NCBI RefSeq assembly: GCF_000714435.1
Contig: NZ_JJMW01000048.1
Coordinates: 1-62,228, forward strand
Length of the DNA: 62,228 bases
Direction of reading: 5' to 3'
From: Exiguobacterium alkaliphilum 12/1
GTDB taxonomy: Bacteria > Bacillota > Bacilli > Exiguobacteriales > Exiguobacteriaceae
Numbering within the stretch: position 1 is the first letter of the stretch; every line of letters begins with the position of its first letter. A program made the translations under genes and the position numbers. The notes below the pieces were generated by a model that was given only the letters and a program-made list of their open reading frames with translations, was not told the origin of the DNA and ran no database searches. Positions 1 through 8,542 of this stretch are shown one piece after another.

Positions 1-3
1 AAA

Positions 4-27
4 CTGCAGACAATGTTTTGTCTACAG
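4..27. repeat. Imperfect inverted repeat
   Basis: Two ten-base arms (CTGCAGACAA and TTGTCTACAG) form a hairpin with one mismatch and a four-base loop. On the minus strand it lies about 28 bases after the stop of the EAL gene and is followed by TTT, so it could be a weak terminator for that gene. This is inferred from the sequence only. Confidence 0.4.
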
Positions 28-32
28 CCTGA

Positions 33-56
33 GGGTTCACCGCGGCGAACCCTTTT
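33..56 (+). terminator. Rho-independent terminator for a gene left of the window
   Basis: GGGTTC and GAACCC form a GC-rich stem followed directly by TTTT on the plus strand. The T-run orientation suits a plus-strand transcript arriving from outside the window, converging on the minus-strand EAL gene. Confidence 0.6.
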
Positions 57-1887
57 ACATTTGTTCATATGATTTAATCCAAGCTTCAAGCTCCTCAATC
101 GGGAGCGGACGCGAGAAGTAGTAGCCTTGCATCTCATCACACCCGAGCGCCTTCAGCGTCTGGCGCTGGCTCTCCGTCTCGATTCCTTCGCACACCGTTC
201 GTAACTTCAACCCTTTGGCGAGCTCGATGATGGACTGGACGATGACGTTCCCGGTCGGGTCGCTCTCTGTCGCCTGGATGAACTGCCGGTCAAGCTTAAT
301 CTCGTGAATCGGATAGTGCTTCAAGTAGACGAACGCCGAGAAGCCGGTGCCGAAGTCGTCAATCGAGATGGAGAAGCCGACGTCCCGGAAGTCGATGAAG
401 CGTTCGATGACGTGCAACTGGTTCTCCATGCCGACGCTCTCCGTGATCTCGAACGTCAAATACGTCGGACAGACGCCGATGTCGCGGACGATGTGCGCGA
501 ACTTGTCGACGACCCCGTCTGACAAGAAGTGACGGGCCGACAAGTTGAGCGCGAGCCGGTACTTGCGCCCCGCATCGTGCCACTCCTTCAACTGCCTGCA
601 GGCGATGGTGAACATCTGTTCTTCGAGCGTGATGATGACGCCGGTCGATTCGGCGAGCGGGATGAAGTCGAGCGGTGGGACGAGTCCTTGCTCCGGATGT
701 AGCCATCGCATGAGCCCTTCAAACCCGTTCAACCGCCCGGTCGCCGCATCGATTTTCGGTTGATAGAAGAGAGTGAACTCGTTCAAGGCGATGCCTTTAC
801 GAAGATTCATCTCGAGCGTCAGTTCGGCCGCCGCCTTCTCCCCCATCTCCGGCTCATAAAACGCGACGACGCCGCGTTGCACGTTGCCGCTCTCCGCGAG
901 TCGCGTTGCATGAATCAATTCAATCGTCGAATACGTCTTGTCCTCGATTGCGATGAAAGCGCTCATCGTCAAGACGACATCGAGCGCGCCTACGGCATAC
1001 GCCTCTTTCGTCACCGTCTCCGCGAGCATGTCGGCGACCCCGAACGCTTTGATGCGGTCCCCGTAAGGCGTCCAAACCATGAAGCCGGACTGCGAGATGC
1101 GCGCAAGCATCGTCGGGTCGACGATGTGGCGAAGCCGGGCCGCGACGTCTTTGACGAGCGCGTCGGCCTTCTCGAGCCCGAGCGCGTCCTCGATCGCCCG
1201 GAACTTGTCGACCTTCAAATAGATGAGCGAGCCGAGACGGCCGTCCGCCTCTTCCCGGACGCGGTCGACGTGTTCGACGAACGCGTTCTCGTTCATGAGT
1301 CCCGTCAGCGCGTCCGTGTAGGCGAGACGCGTGACGTGTTCCTCAATCGATTGACGCTCGAGTCGGAGGTAGAGGATGGCGATGAAGTCCGATAACGTGC
1401 TGACGATGAGTTCCTCCATATACGTCCACGTCCGCGGGGCGAACGTCTCACAACAGATGACGCCTTTCGCGTGATTGTTCGCATAAATCGGCGCGTCGAG
1501 CATGGAGTAGATGCGCTGTCCTTCGACGAAGTATTGTTGATACAAATCCTTCACCCACGGGTGGCTACGTACATCGTCGAACGGGAGCACCCGGTTCGTG
1601 CGGAGCGCATCGAAATAGACCGGCGCGGCATCCCGATCGACGATCAAGTCCGGTTGGGTGTGCCCGACCTCTTTCGAATACGCGACTTGGCAACGGATGG
1701 ACGCGTACGTGTCATCGAAGTGCCAAATCGAGACGGTGTCGACGTCGAGCATATCCGAGACGACTTGACACATATAGCTGATCGCCTGATGGACCGTCGC
1801 TTCATTCACGTCCGGCATCCGTACGAGGTCGAACAGTTTCTCTTGATGTTTTCGATACGATTGTGCGGAAAAGTTCCCCTCGGTCAT
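55..1887 (-). CDS. GAF - degenerate GGDEF - EAL protein, putative cyclic-di-GMP phosphodiesterase
   Basis: Predicted soluble protein of about 610 residues that probably hydrolyses c-di-GMP to pGpG. An N-terminal GAF-like sensor (about 30-180) is followed by a GGDEF-fold domain (about 200-355) and an EAL domain (about 375-605). The GGDEF signature is replaced by SQSGF, so cyclase activity is unlikely and the domain may only bind GTP or be structural. The EAL domain reads EGL at the signature but keeps the expected metal and catalytic positions: LNLSARHF, EITES, IDDFGTGFS, IKLDR and CEGIE. The start at 1887 was chosen because AGGGG lies just upstream and the likely promoter (TGCTATGAT) lies inside the longer reading frame, which would exclude a start at 1956. 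It is monocistronic. Phosphodiesterase activity is a family inference. Confidence 0.85.
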   Translation of the reverse strand: MTEGNFSAQSYRKHQEKLFDLVRMPDVNEATVHQAISYMCQVVSDMLDVDTVSIWHFDDTYASIRCQVAYSKEVGHTQPDLIVDRDAAPVYFDALRTNRVLPFDDVRSHPWVKDLYQQYFVEGQRIYSMLDAPIYANNHAKGVICCETFAPRTWTYMEELIVSTLSDFIAILYLRLERQSIEEHVTRLAYTDALTGLMNENAFVEHVDRVREEADGRLGSLIYLKVDKFRAIEDALGLEKADALVKDVAARLRHIVDPTMLARISQSGFMVWTPYGDRIKAFGVADMLAETVTKEAYAVGALDVVLTMSAFIAIEDKTYSTIELIHATRLAESGNVQRGVVAFYEPEMGEKAAAELTLEMNLRKGIALNEFTLFYQPKIDAATGRLNGFEGLMRWLHPEQGLVPPLDFIPLAESTGVIITLEEQMFTIACRQLKEWHDAGRKYRLALNLSARHFLSDGVVDKFAHIVRDIGVCPTYLTFEITESVGMENQLHVIERFIDFRDVGFSISIDDFGTGFSAFVYLKHYPIHEIKLDRQFIQATESDPTGNVIVQSIIELAKGLKLRTVCEGIETESQRQTLKALGCDEMQGYYFSRPLPIEELEAWIKSYEQM

Positions 1888-1920
1888 AAGTCCCCTACTC
1901 TCCTCATTAATCTTATCTTC

Positions 1921-1929
1921 ATCATAGCA
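1921..1929 (-). promoter_or_regulatory. Extended -10 promoter of the GAF-EAL gene
   Basis: On the minus strand the sequence TGCTATGAT matches an extended -10 element about 35 bases before the chosen start codon. No good -35 hexamer was found, as is usual for extended -10 promoters. Confidence 0.45.
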
Positions 1930-2075
1930 TGAATACTTGGGAAGAATAGTTTCCAAAATTCAACAGAAAGTCAATTTCTGATTCACCCTTTTTACCCAAT
2001 TCATCCCATTTATACCTGTCAAAAAATATTGACCTCCTTTTCAACGGAATTGGCCTGTTTGAGTCCTTCCCCCCA

Positions 2076-2105
2076 TTGCCTGCCGATTTCGAAACACCTT
2101 ACAAT
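2076..2105 (+). promoter_or_regulatory. Candidate sigma-A promoter of the wall hydrolase gene
   Basis: TTGCCT and TACAAT are separated by 18 bases and end about 58 bases before the start codon of the LysM-SH3-NlpC gene. The rest of the 270-base divergent region between the two genes shows no further recognisable element. Confidence 0.4.
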
Positions 2106-2163
2106 ATAACTGTATTGATTTTATCGAACCGTTACCTACGCCATCTACGAAGGAAGTGACTCC

Positions 2164-3987
2164 ATGGATCATAAGTCCGGCCTCATGTACTCATTCGCCG
2201 CCATCGCCGCCGTATCCGTCCTCGCTCAGGCCGACGACGCCGCTGCCGCTAGCACACACACCGTCCGTGCCGGAGATACGCTCTGGTCAATCAGCCAGCA
2301 GCACAATATCCCGCTCGCGACATTGAAATCTGTGAACAACTTGACGTCCGACCGAATCGCCATCGGACAGACACTGAGACTCTCTGGCGCCGTGACGCTC
2401 GCACCTGCGAACAATAACGCGACGCAAGCGACCGCGACCCGTACGACGACCGCGAACTTGAACCTCCGGAGCGGCGCCGGGACGACGCATAGCGTCCTTC
2501 TTACGATTCCGCGCGGCCAACGACTCACCCCGCTCAAGACGAGCGGAGTCTGGACGCAAGTGACGTATAACGGCCGCACAGGTTGGGTGCACAACGACTT
2601 TTTAAGCGCCGCACCTGCACAACCGGCAACGCCTGCCCCGGCACCGACTGCACCAATCGTCACCCCGAGCGCGACTGCATCAAAGACGACGGCGAACTTG
2701 AACCTCCGCGCCTCGAAGTCGACGACCGCACGCGTGTTGACGACGATTCCGAAAGGACAGAGCGTCACCGTCTTGAAAGTCGAAGGCACATGGTCGCACG
2801 TGAAATACGGAACGCAAACGGGCTTCGTCGCGAATACATATTTGACGAAGGCGGCGTCCACGCCGACACCGGCACCGGCCCAGCCGGCTACACCAGCTCC
2901 GACGCAACCGACGCAAATCAAAGAAGAGAGCATCAACACGTCGTACGTGACGACCGCGAACTTGAACGTGCGCCAAGGCGCAGGGACCGGCTTCGCCCTC
3001 GTCACGACCATCCCGAACGGCACGACCGTGACGGCGACGAAACAGAGCGGCTCGTGGGTGTACGTGACATATAACGGCAAGTCCGGTTACGTCAGCACTG
3101 GCTTCTTGAAACAGACGACGACCGCACCGAGCGCACCGGTCGCCCCGAACCTCGGGGATGCTGGCGCCGGCAACACGGACGTCGATTACGTTGTCAACAC
3201 GCCGTCATTGAACGTACGCGCCTCGGCGACGACGAGCTCGGCCATCATCGGCAGCGTTACAGCCGGCCAGACGCTCCGCGTCGTGCAGACGTCAAACGGA
3301 TGGCACCAAATCTATATCGGCAACACGACGGGCTTCGTCTCGGCTTCGTTCGTGAAACAAGTGCCGAAAGGGACAGCGGCGAACCCGACGTGGGTCTCAG
3401 GCTCGTATGACGCCCACACGTTCTTCACGGCAAGCCCGGCCGCCATCCGAGCCCAAGCGAGCGACACGAGCGCGATCGTCGGTTCGACGCTTCGCGGTGG
3501 CCTGTTGAACGTCATCGGTGAGACGGCGACCCATTACCGCGTCGCCGAAGGGTTCATCGCCAAATCGTTCGTGACGCACGTGAACGGACAGTCTGCCCAG
3601 GCGACCCGCCTCGCGACGATCGCCGTCGCCCAGCGCTTCGTTGGCACACCTTACGTCTGGGCCTCGTCAAGCCCGGTCAATGGCGGTTTCGACTGCTCCG
3701 GCCTCATCTTCTATGCGTTCAACCAAGCAGGCGTCAACATCCCGCGCACGAACGTCGCCAACTATTGGAGCGGCGCCTACTTCGGCCCGCAGTTGCCGAA
3801 ATCGTTCACGCCGCAAGCGGGTGACCTCGTCTTCTTCGAGAACACGTACACGGCCGGGCCGTCCCACATGGGCATCATGATCAACGCGGACACGTTCATC
3901 CACGCCGGCACGTCCGGCCTCGGCTACAACCAAATCAGCAAAGAACCGTACTGGCAATCGCGCCTCATCGGTTACAAGCGTCCGTGA
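2164..3987 (+). CDS. Secreted LysM - SH3b - NlpC/P60 peptidoglycan hydrolase
   Basis: Predicted exported cell-wall endopeptidase of 607 residues. The N-terminus has an Ala-rich hydrophobic segment (about 9-30) that would act as a signal peptide. Then come one LysM peptidoglycan-binding module (about 33-75), four clear bacterial SH3 modules (about 91-148, 173-228, 261-316, 343-398) with the recurring core NLNLR or NLNVR, a weaker fifth SH3-like module (about 416-470), and a C-terminal NlpC/P60 domain (about 483-607). The catalytic Cys lies in FDCSGLIFYAF and the catalytic His in PSHMGIMI. Such proteins usually cleave D-gamma-glutamyl-meso-DAP or related stem-peptide bonds during growth and separation. 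AAGGAAGTG precedes the ATG. It is followed by its own terminator, so it is probably a single-gene transcript. Confidence 0.92.
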   Translation: MDHKSGLMYSFAAIAAVSVLAQADDAAAASTHTVRAGDTLWSISQQHNIPLATLKSVNNLTSDRIAIGQTLRLSGAVTLAPANNNATQATATRTTTANLNLRSGAGTTHSVLLTIPRGQRLTPLKTSGVWTQVTYNGRTGWVHNDFLSAAPAQPATPAPAPTAPIVTPSATASKTTANLNLRASKSTTARVLTTIPKGQSVTVLKVEGTWSHVKYGTQTGFVANTYLTKAASTPTPAPAQPATPAPTQPTQIKEESINTSYVTTANLNVRQGAGTGFALVTTIPNGTTVTATKQSGSWVYVTYNGKSGYVSTGFLKQTTTAPSAPVAPNLGDAGAGNTDVDYVVNTPSLNVRASATTSSAIIGSVTAGQTLRVVQTSNGWHQIYIGNTTGFVSASFVKQVPKGTAANPTWVSGSYDAHTFFTASPAAIRAQASDTSAIVGSTLRGGLLNVIGETATHYRVAEGFIAKSFVTHVNGQSAQATRLATIAVAQRFVGTPYVWASSSPVNGGFDCSGLIFYAFNQAGVNIPRTNVANYWSGAYFGPQLPKSFTPQAGDLVFFENTYTAGPSHMGIMINADTFIHAGTSGLGYNQISKEPYWQSRLIGYKRP

Positions 3988-4002
3988 CTTTCGTCGCACC
4001 TT

Positions 4003-4032
4003 GAAAACCCGACCTTAGTCGGGTTTTCTTTT
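4003..4032 (+). terminator. Rho-independent terminator
   Basis: AAAACCCGAC and GTCGGGTTTT pair across a short CTTA loop and run into TTTCTTTT. It closes the wall hydrolase transcription unit. Confidence 0.85.
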
Positions 4033-4101
4033 CGATATGCAGGATTCCGTACCGAAGATGCGAAATGCGAGATAAGATAAGAAGAAAACAGGAGGTGTCC
4101 G

Positions 4102-6801
4102 ATGGGCCAAGATCGCTTCGCCAAAATCCCGTATCGGATTTATACGATGGGACTCGCCATCGCCTGCCTCATCGGCGTGCTCTCGTTCGGGCTTGGACTC
4201 AGCTATTATTGGAAAGAAAAACATACCGCCGTCGACCAAACGGTGACGAACTTGAACCACGCCGCCGACCTAGCGGGCGTCGAGGCCTATCTCGTCCTCC
4301 ATCAGACGGCAAGGCTGTATGAGACGAACTCGGACCAACCGACGAACCTTCTCTCGGCCCCGTACCGGGAACGGGCGCTCCAATACAACATCCAGCTCCG
4401 TGACGACTTCGAGACGGGCGTGAACGAACGGGAACGCGAGGCGCTCCTCGCCTTCTCGGAACGCCTCGAGGAGACGCTTGACGAAGCCCGCTTCGACATC
4501 GTCCCGTTCGATGTCATCGAATCGATCGACCGGCGTTGGCTCTATCAGGGGCTCGAACGTACGGCGCAGGAGAACACCGCATACGAACTCGCGGACGCCG
4601 TCATGCGCATGCAGATGACGTTCGTCCAAAACGTGCCGAACTTGCTCGCCGAGACACCGGACGCCGAGGCGCTTGAGATCGAGGTCGCCCCGCTCGCGAA
4701 CGAGGCCCGCTTGATTGAAGACATCGTCGCGACCGATCCGTCACTACGGACCCGCGCCGTCTCTGATTTGATTGAGAGCGCCCTCGCCCTCGGCCGGCTC
4801 GCGACGTCCGAGTCGACGCTCGAGGCCCGTTACGTCAACAGCACGAGTTTCTATGAAGACACGCATGACGTCCTGCGCTCGCTTCGCTCCTCGTCCGAGA
4901 CGACGCTCGCCTCGGAAGGGAATCGCTACGGGGCGCTCGCCATCGCCGCGCTCCTGTTGACGATTCTCTTGTCGTTCGGCCTCCTCGCCGCCCTCTGCCT
5001 CACCCGGAAAGCGTACGCCCATGACCTCGACCATTTGAAGGCGCGGGCGCTCGCCATCGACCCGAGCACGGAGCCGGTCGAGGCGACGTTCCCGGTGAGC
5101 CATGATTTCCGCGGCATCGAGGACGAGCTCCGAGAGATTGCCGTGAGCGTCCATTCGACCGTCCACACGCTCGAGACGCAGTCGACGGACTTGTTGCGCT
5201 ATCACGAGCGCTGGTCGTCGCTCTTCTCCGAGACCGGTCTGGCCATCGCCCTCGTCGATGACGCGTACGATTTCCTCGAACGAAACGATGTGTTCCGTCA
5301 GTTCTTCGGCGACCGCAACTTGTACGAAATCAACCAACTGTTCACCGAGACGGGACGTCGCTTGTTCCGCGAAGCGCTCGACGGTGTGACCGAGCACGGG
5401 ACGAGCGCCCAGTTCATCCTGCATTTGAAAGGCGAGCACGTCCGCTTTTTGAACATGAAGATTATCCCGCTCAAACGCGGTGAGGCGTTGACGTATTACC
5501 TCATCCTTGAAGATGAGACCGAGCGCGTCGAACGGGAGCGGAAAGTCGACCGGCTCGTCCGGTTCGACATGGCGACGAACCTGTATAACGAGTACGGCTT
5601 CGTCCAGGCTTGGGCGAAACAAGACATCGATGGGGCGTTCGTCGTCATCAAGCTGAACGATTTCCACCATCTCGTCGACTGGTACGATGCGACGTATGCG
5701 GACCTGCTCATGACCGAGTTCGCGCGCCACGTCGAGGACCGGCTCGCGAAGTACGCCCAGCACTTGTTCGGGCGCTATCGGGACGACACGCTCATGCTGT
5801 ACGTCAAAGGCTTCGCCGCGGCAGACGAGCATGAACTGATGGAGCTGTTCCCGACCGAGCTTTTAATCAACGGCAAACGCCAGACCGTCCACGTCCAAAT
5901 CGGGGCGACGCACACGACGCCGAACTATACGGACTGTCTGTTCGAGGCGACGAAGGCGCTCCAACACGCCAAAGAGACGCGAACCCCGTTCGTCTGGTAC
6001 GACGCGAGCATCCTCGCCCAGCTCCAATGGGCCGCATTGATTGAACAGGCGCTGCCGGATGCGATCTCAAAAGGTCAAATCACCGTCGCCTATCAGCCGC
6101 AAGTCGAGCTGAAGACGGGCAAGGTCGTCGGGGCCGAGGCGCTCGCGAGGTGGCATCACCCTGAGATTGGCCACGTCCCGCCGAACGAGTTCATCCGCAT
6201 CGCCGAGCGGTCCGATCAAATCCTATGGCTGTCGCACTCGATCCTTGACCAGGTTATCGACCAGCTCGTCACGTGGCGACAGACACCGTTCGCCGAGATC
6301 TCGCTGTCGTACAACTTGTCCGCCCACTCGGTCGACCCGTCGATCGTCGCGAAACTGCGCGACCAAATCGAGGCGTACCCGTGGCTGCCGGACCGATTGA
6401 AAATCGAGTTGACCGAGTCGGCCGACATCATGTCGCACACGGGCGAACTCGACCGTCTCGAGGATATCGCCGACCTCGGCTACTGCCTGTCAATCGACGA
6501 CTTCGGGACGGGATACGCCTCGTTCGAAGCGATTTGGCATTTGCCGATTCAAGAAGTGAAGATTGATCGCATGTACGTCAGCGGTAAGGCGAAAGACAGC
6601 ACCTCGTTCCTCCGCGCCGTCTCGCGGTTCGCGAGCGAACAAAAACTCACCTCGCTCGCCGAGGGCATCGAGACCGAGGAGGACTTGAACCGCATCCTCG
6701 CCGAAGGCGTCGAGCTCGGACAAGGCTATTACTACGCCCCGGCGCTCCAAGCGGACGCGTTCGAGTCGTGGGTCCATGAAAAAACAGGCCACCGTGAGTG
6801 A
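4102..6801 (+). CDS. Membrane-bound PAS - degenerate GGDEF - EAL phosphodiesterase (paralogue A)
   Basis: Membrane sensor of 899 residues, likely degrading c-di-GMP. Two transmembrane segments (about 13-36 and 279-302) bracket an extracytoplasmic, mostly helical sensor region of about 240 residues. A linker leads to a PAS-like domain (about 372-473), a GGDEF-fold domain (about 485-620) with GRYRDDTLM in place of GGDEF, and an EAL domain (about 640-890). The EAL domain has an intact signature (GAEALARW) and NLSAHS, ELTES, IDDFGTGYAS, KIDR and EGIETE. The cyclase half should be inactive and the EAL half active. AGGAGG sits six bases before the ATG. It is clearly paralogous along its whole length to the gene at 8543, sharing YYWKEK, IVPFD and VKIDRMYVSGKAKDS. 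What it senses cannot be read from the sequence. Confidence 0.88.
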   Translation: MGQDRFAKIPYRIYTMGLAIACLIGVLSFGLGLSYYWKEKHTAVDQTVTNLNHAADLAGVEAYLVLHQTARLYETNSDQPTNLLSAPYRERALQYNIQLRDDFETGVNEREREALLAFSERLEETLDEARFDIVPFDVIESIDRRWLYQGLERTAQENTAYELADAVMRMQMTFVQNVPNLLAETPDAEALEIEVAPLANEARLIEDIVATDPSLRTRAVSDLIESALALGRLATSESTLEARYVNSTSFYEDTHDVLRSLRSSSETTLASEGNRYGALAIAALLLTILLSFGLLAALCLTRKAYAHDLDHLKARALAIDPSTEPVEATFPVSHDFRGIEDELREIAVSVHSTVHTLETQSTDLLRYHERWSSLFSETGLAIALVDDAYDFLERNDVFRQFFGDRNLYEINQLFTETGRRLFREALDGVTEHGTSAQFILHLKGEHVRFLNMKIIPLKRGEALTYYLILEDETERVERERKVDRLVRFDMATNLYNEYGFVQAWAKQDIDGAFVVIKLNDFHHLVDWYDATYADLLMTEFARHVEDRLAKYAQHLFGRYRDDTLMLYVKGFAAADEHELMELFPTELLINGKRQTVHVQIGATHTTPNYTDCLFEATKALQHAKETRTPFVWYDASILAQLQWAALIEQALPDAISKGQITVAYQPQVELKTGKVVGAEALARWHHPEIGHVPPNEFIRIAERSDQILWLSHSILDQVIDQLVTWRQTPFAEISLSYNLSAHSVDPSIVAKLRDQIEAYPWLPDRLKIELTESADIMSHTGELDRLEDIADLGYCLSIDDFGTGYASFEAIWHLPIQEVKIDRMYVSGKAKDSTSFLRAVSRFASEQKLTSLAEGIETEEDLNRILAEGVELGQGYYYAPALQADAFESWVHEKTGHRE

Positions 6802-6808
6802 CCTGTCG

Positions 6809-6843
6809 CTAGACCGGCTGACGATTTGTCAGCCGGTCTTTCG
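6809..6843. terminator. Bidirectional terminator between convergent genes
   Basis: AGACCGGCTGAC and GTCAGCCGGTCT form a perfect 12-base stem with flanking T/A runs. The stop codon of the minus-strand gene ending at 6829 lies in the right arm. A second, imperfect hairpin (about 6785-6806) covers the last codons of the EAL gene. Confidence 0.85.
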
Positions 6844-7089
6844 TTTGATTCCATTAAGGAGTAGCTTCAACGCGATCAAGCTGAAGATGATCGGCAAGAC
6901 GATCGGGAGCGACCCGCGCGGCAACAGCCCGAAGACGATGAACACCGTCATCCCGACCGTGAAGAATAGCTTGATACCCCTGTCCGTCGTGAACTTGTCC
7001 CAGCGCCAGACGAGCAAGAGCAGCGCGAGCGGCGGGAAGAAGAACGTCAGGAAAAAGAAGGGCATGTTGCGTGTGTACCATGGACTCAT
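6829..7089 (-). CDS. Small two-helix membrane protein
   Basis: Unrecognised protein of 86 residues with two or three hydrophobic segments (about 9-27, 40-58, 60-78) and basic ends, so probably an integral membrane protein. Its ATG overlaps the TGA of the upstream gene by four bases and AGGAGG lies upstream, which indicates translational coupling and a shared role with that protein. Nothing in the sequence shows a catalytic function. Its stop lies inside the shared terminator. Confidence 0.7.
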   Translation of the reverse strand: MSPWYTRNMPFFFLTFFFPPLALLLLVWRWDKFTTDRGIKLFFTVGMTVFIVFGLLPRGSLPIVLPIIFSLIALKLLLNGIKRKTG

Positions 7090-7814
7090 CGATTCACCAC
7101 CTCCTCATACAACGCCCTCGTCGCCTGTTCCGTCTCGAGGTTCAAGTAAATCGGTTTACCGCTCCAATCGATGCGGATGACCGGGGCGACGTCCCGATTG
7201 ATGAAGAGGAGCACGTCTTCTTTATAAATCGTGCGGAAGTTGCCGGTGAGGCGTGATGATGTCGCCGACCCGTTCTGCCGACGTTCGATGCCCGGGAACG
7301 ACGTCAGCGTGATGGCCGTCATGTCGGCATACGGCACGGCCTGACCGTACGCACCTTCGATGACGAGCGCCGACTCGGTGAGCGTCACCTCGGTCGGTTG
7401 CGAGAACCAAAACATGAGCCCCGGGATGACCGTCAACAGCAACACGCTGACAATCGCGAGCGGGATGAGGCGTTTCTTCCCGCCCGGACGAAGCCGGCCC
7501 GACTCGTCGAAGATGTTCCCGTCATACTTCTGGGCGCGCCAAAGTGTGACGACGACGAACAAGAGCAGCGCGATGAAGAGCGGTTCGAGCGGGATATTCA
7601 ATCGGAGCACTTCGATGGCGGCGATGAGAAGAAAGATGACCCCGATCCCGTACGCCATGATGCCGATGAGCCGGGCGACCGATTTGATGTCGACGCGGGC
7701 CTTTCGTTCCTGATTCATTGTGTTGTAGCCGGAAATGAGGAAATGCCAGCCGAGTCGATGGACGGCAAAGCCGAGGAAGAACATGAGCAGTGCCGCGAGT
7801 ACTAAAATCCACAT
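7086..7814 (-). CDS. DUF3784-like membrane protein with C-terminal PH-like region
   Basis: Membrane protein of 242 residues. The N-terminal half resembles DUF3784: a first helix, then the conserved-looking LISGYNTM motif, then two more helices (about 46-68 and 77-95). A fourth helix (about 118-138) leads to a beta-rich tail (about 145-235) resembling bacterial PH-like domains, with EVTLTESALVIEGAYG and INRDVAPVIRIDW. No enzymatic residues are evident. AGGAGG stands eight bases before the ATG. It forms a two-gene operon with the small membrane protein that overlaps its stop. The DUF3784 assignment is from recall of the family pattern. Confidence 0.72.
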   Translation of the reverse strand: MWILVLAALLMFFLGFAVHRLGWHFLISGYNTMNQERKARVDIKSVARLIGIMAYGIGVIFLLIAAIEVLRLNIPLEPLFIALLLFVVVTLWRAQKYDGNIFDESGRLRPGGKKRLIPLAIVSVLLLTVIPGLMFWFSQPTEVTLTESALVIEGAYGQAVPYADMTAITLTSFPGIERRQNGSATSSRLTGNFRTIYKEDVLLFINRDVAPVIRIDWSGKPIYLNLETEQATRALYEEVVNR

Positions 7815-7939
7815 AGATGAGACCTCCTGTCTTCTCTATTCTACGTGAAAACATACGTTTCGTTCCAACAATCGTCAGATGCACGCGAAACAGCGGTTCT
7901 CCCGTATACTGGTGGTAGAAACACAGAAGGAGGAATTCG

Positions 7940-8413
7940 ATGTATCGCACGAAACAAGATTTCATCACGGATTGGACGAAATCATCGGCCGGCACGCTCG
8001 ACGTGCTCCGCACTGTCACCGACGAGACGATCACGCAATCGATCGTCCCGGGGCACAACTCGCTCGGTTGGATCGGGTGGCACGTGACGACGGCACTCGG
8101 CTACTTCACGAACTTGCTCGGCTTCCGGTTGTCGGCACTGAAGTCGTTGACCCAACCGACCACGGCGGGTGTGATCGCCGCTCAGTACGAACGCTATGCA
8201 AACGAAATCGCCGAGGCGGCCGAATCGTTCACCGAATCATATCTTCTCGAAGAAGTGAACGTGCACGGCACGATGACCCCGCGCGGCGCCGTCCTCCGGA
8301 TGATGCTCGACCATCAGACGCATCACCGCGGCCAGATGACGGTGTTGCTCCGGCAAGCCGGCCTCCCGGTCCCAGGCGTCATGGGGCCGACGAAAGAACA
8401 GATGAACGCGTGA
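7940..8413 (+). CDS. DinB-family metal-binding four-helix protein
   Basis: Protein of 157 residues with the DinB/YfiT-type helical bundle. The three presumed metal-binding histidines are in GWHVTT (about residue 48) and DHQTHHRGQ (two, near 126-130), the typical spacing of this superfamily. Family members are metal-dependent thiol transferases (bacillithiol or mycothiol) or of unknown function. No substrate can be deduced here. AAGGAGG precedes the ATG and TATACT at 7905-7910 could be its -10 box. It is monocistronic, with a hairpin directly after the stop. Confidence 0.85.
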   Translation: MYRTKQDFITDWTKSSAGTLDVLRTVTDETITQSIVPGHNSLGWIGWHVTTALGYFTNLLGFRLSALKSLTQPTTAGVIAAQYERYANEIAEAAESFTESYLLEEVNVHGTMTPRGAVLRMMLDHQTHHRGQMTVLLRQAGLPVPGVMGPTKEQMNA

Positions 8414-8443
8414 CGACCCGCCCTCGGCGGGTCGTTGTCGTTT
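8413..8443 (+). terminator. Rho-independent terminator after the dinB-like gene
   Basis: ACGACCCGCC and GGCGGGTCGT form a perfect ten-base stem with a CTC loop that starts in the stop codon. The T-rich tract after it is imperfect (TGTCGTTT). Confidence 0.65.
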
Positions 8444-8491
8444 CACGAAAACAGGCTCAGCTTTTCCATCACGTTGTCGTTTTCCGTTCCC

Positions 8492-8529
8492 TCGAATCAG
8501 GAAAAGAAAGAAAGCGTTATGTGATTCGA
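8492..8529 (+). promoter_or_regulatory. Inverted repeat touching the ribosome binding site
   Basis: The arms TCGAATCA and TGATTCGA are perfect complements separated by 22 bases. The right arm ends one base before AGGAGG of the following EAL gene. It could be a repressor site or an RNA hairpin influencing initiation. Confidence 0.35.
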
Positions 8530-8542
8530 AAGGAGGTCCGAT

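Noticed and set aside
2440..3360. Repeated AACTTGAACCTCCG-like DNA in the wall hydrolase gene as a DNA repeat element
   Set aside because: The similarity follows the conserved NLNLR core of successive SH3 modules and is explained by protein repeats.
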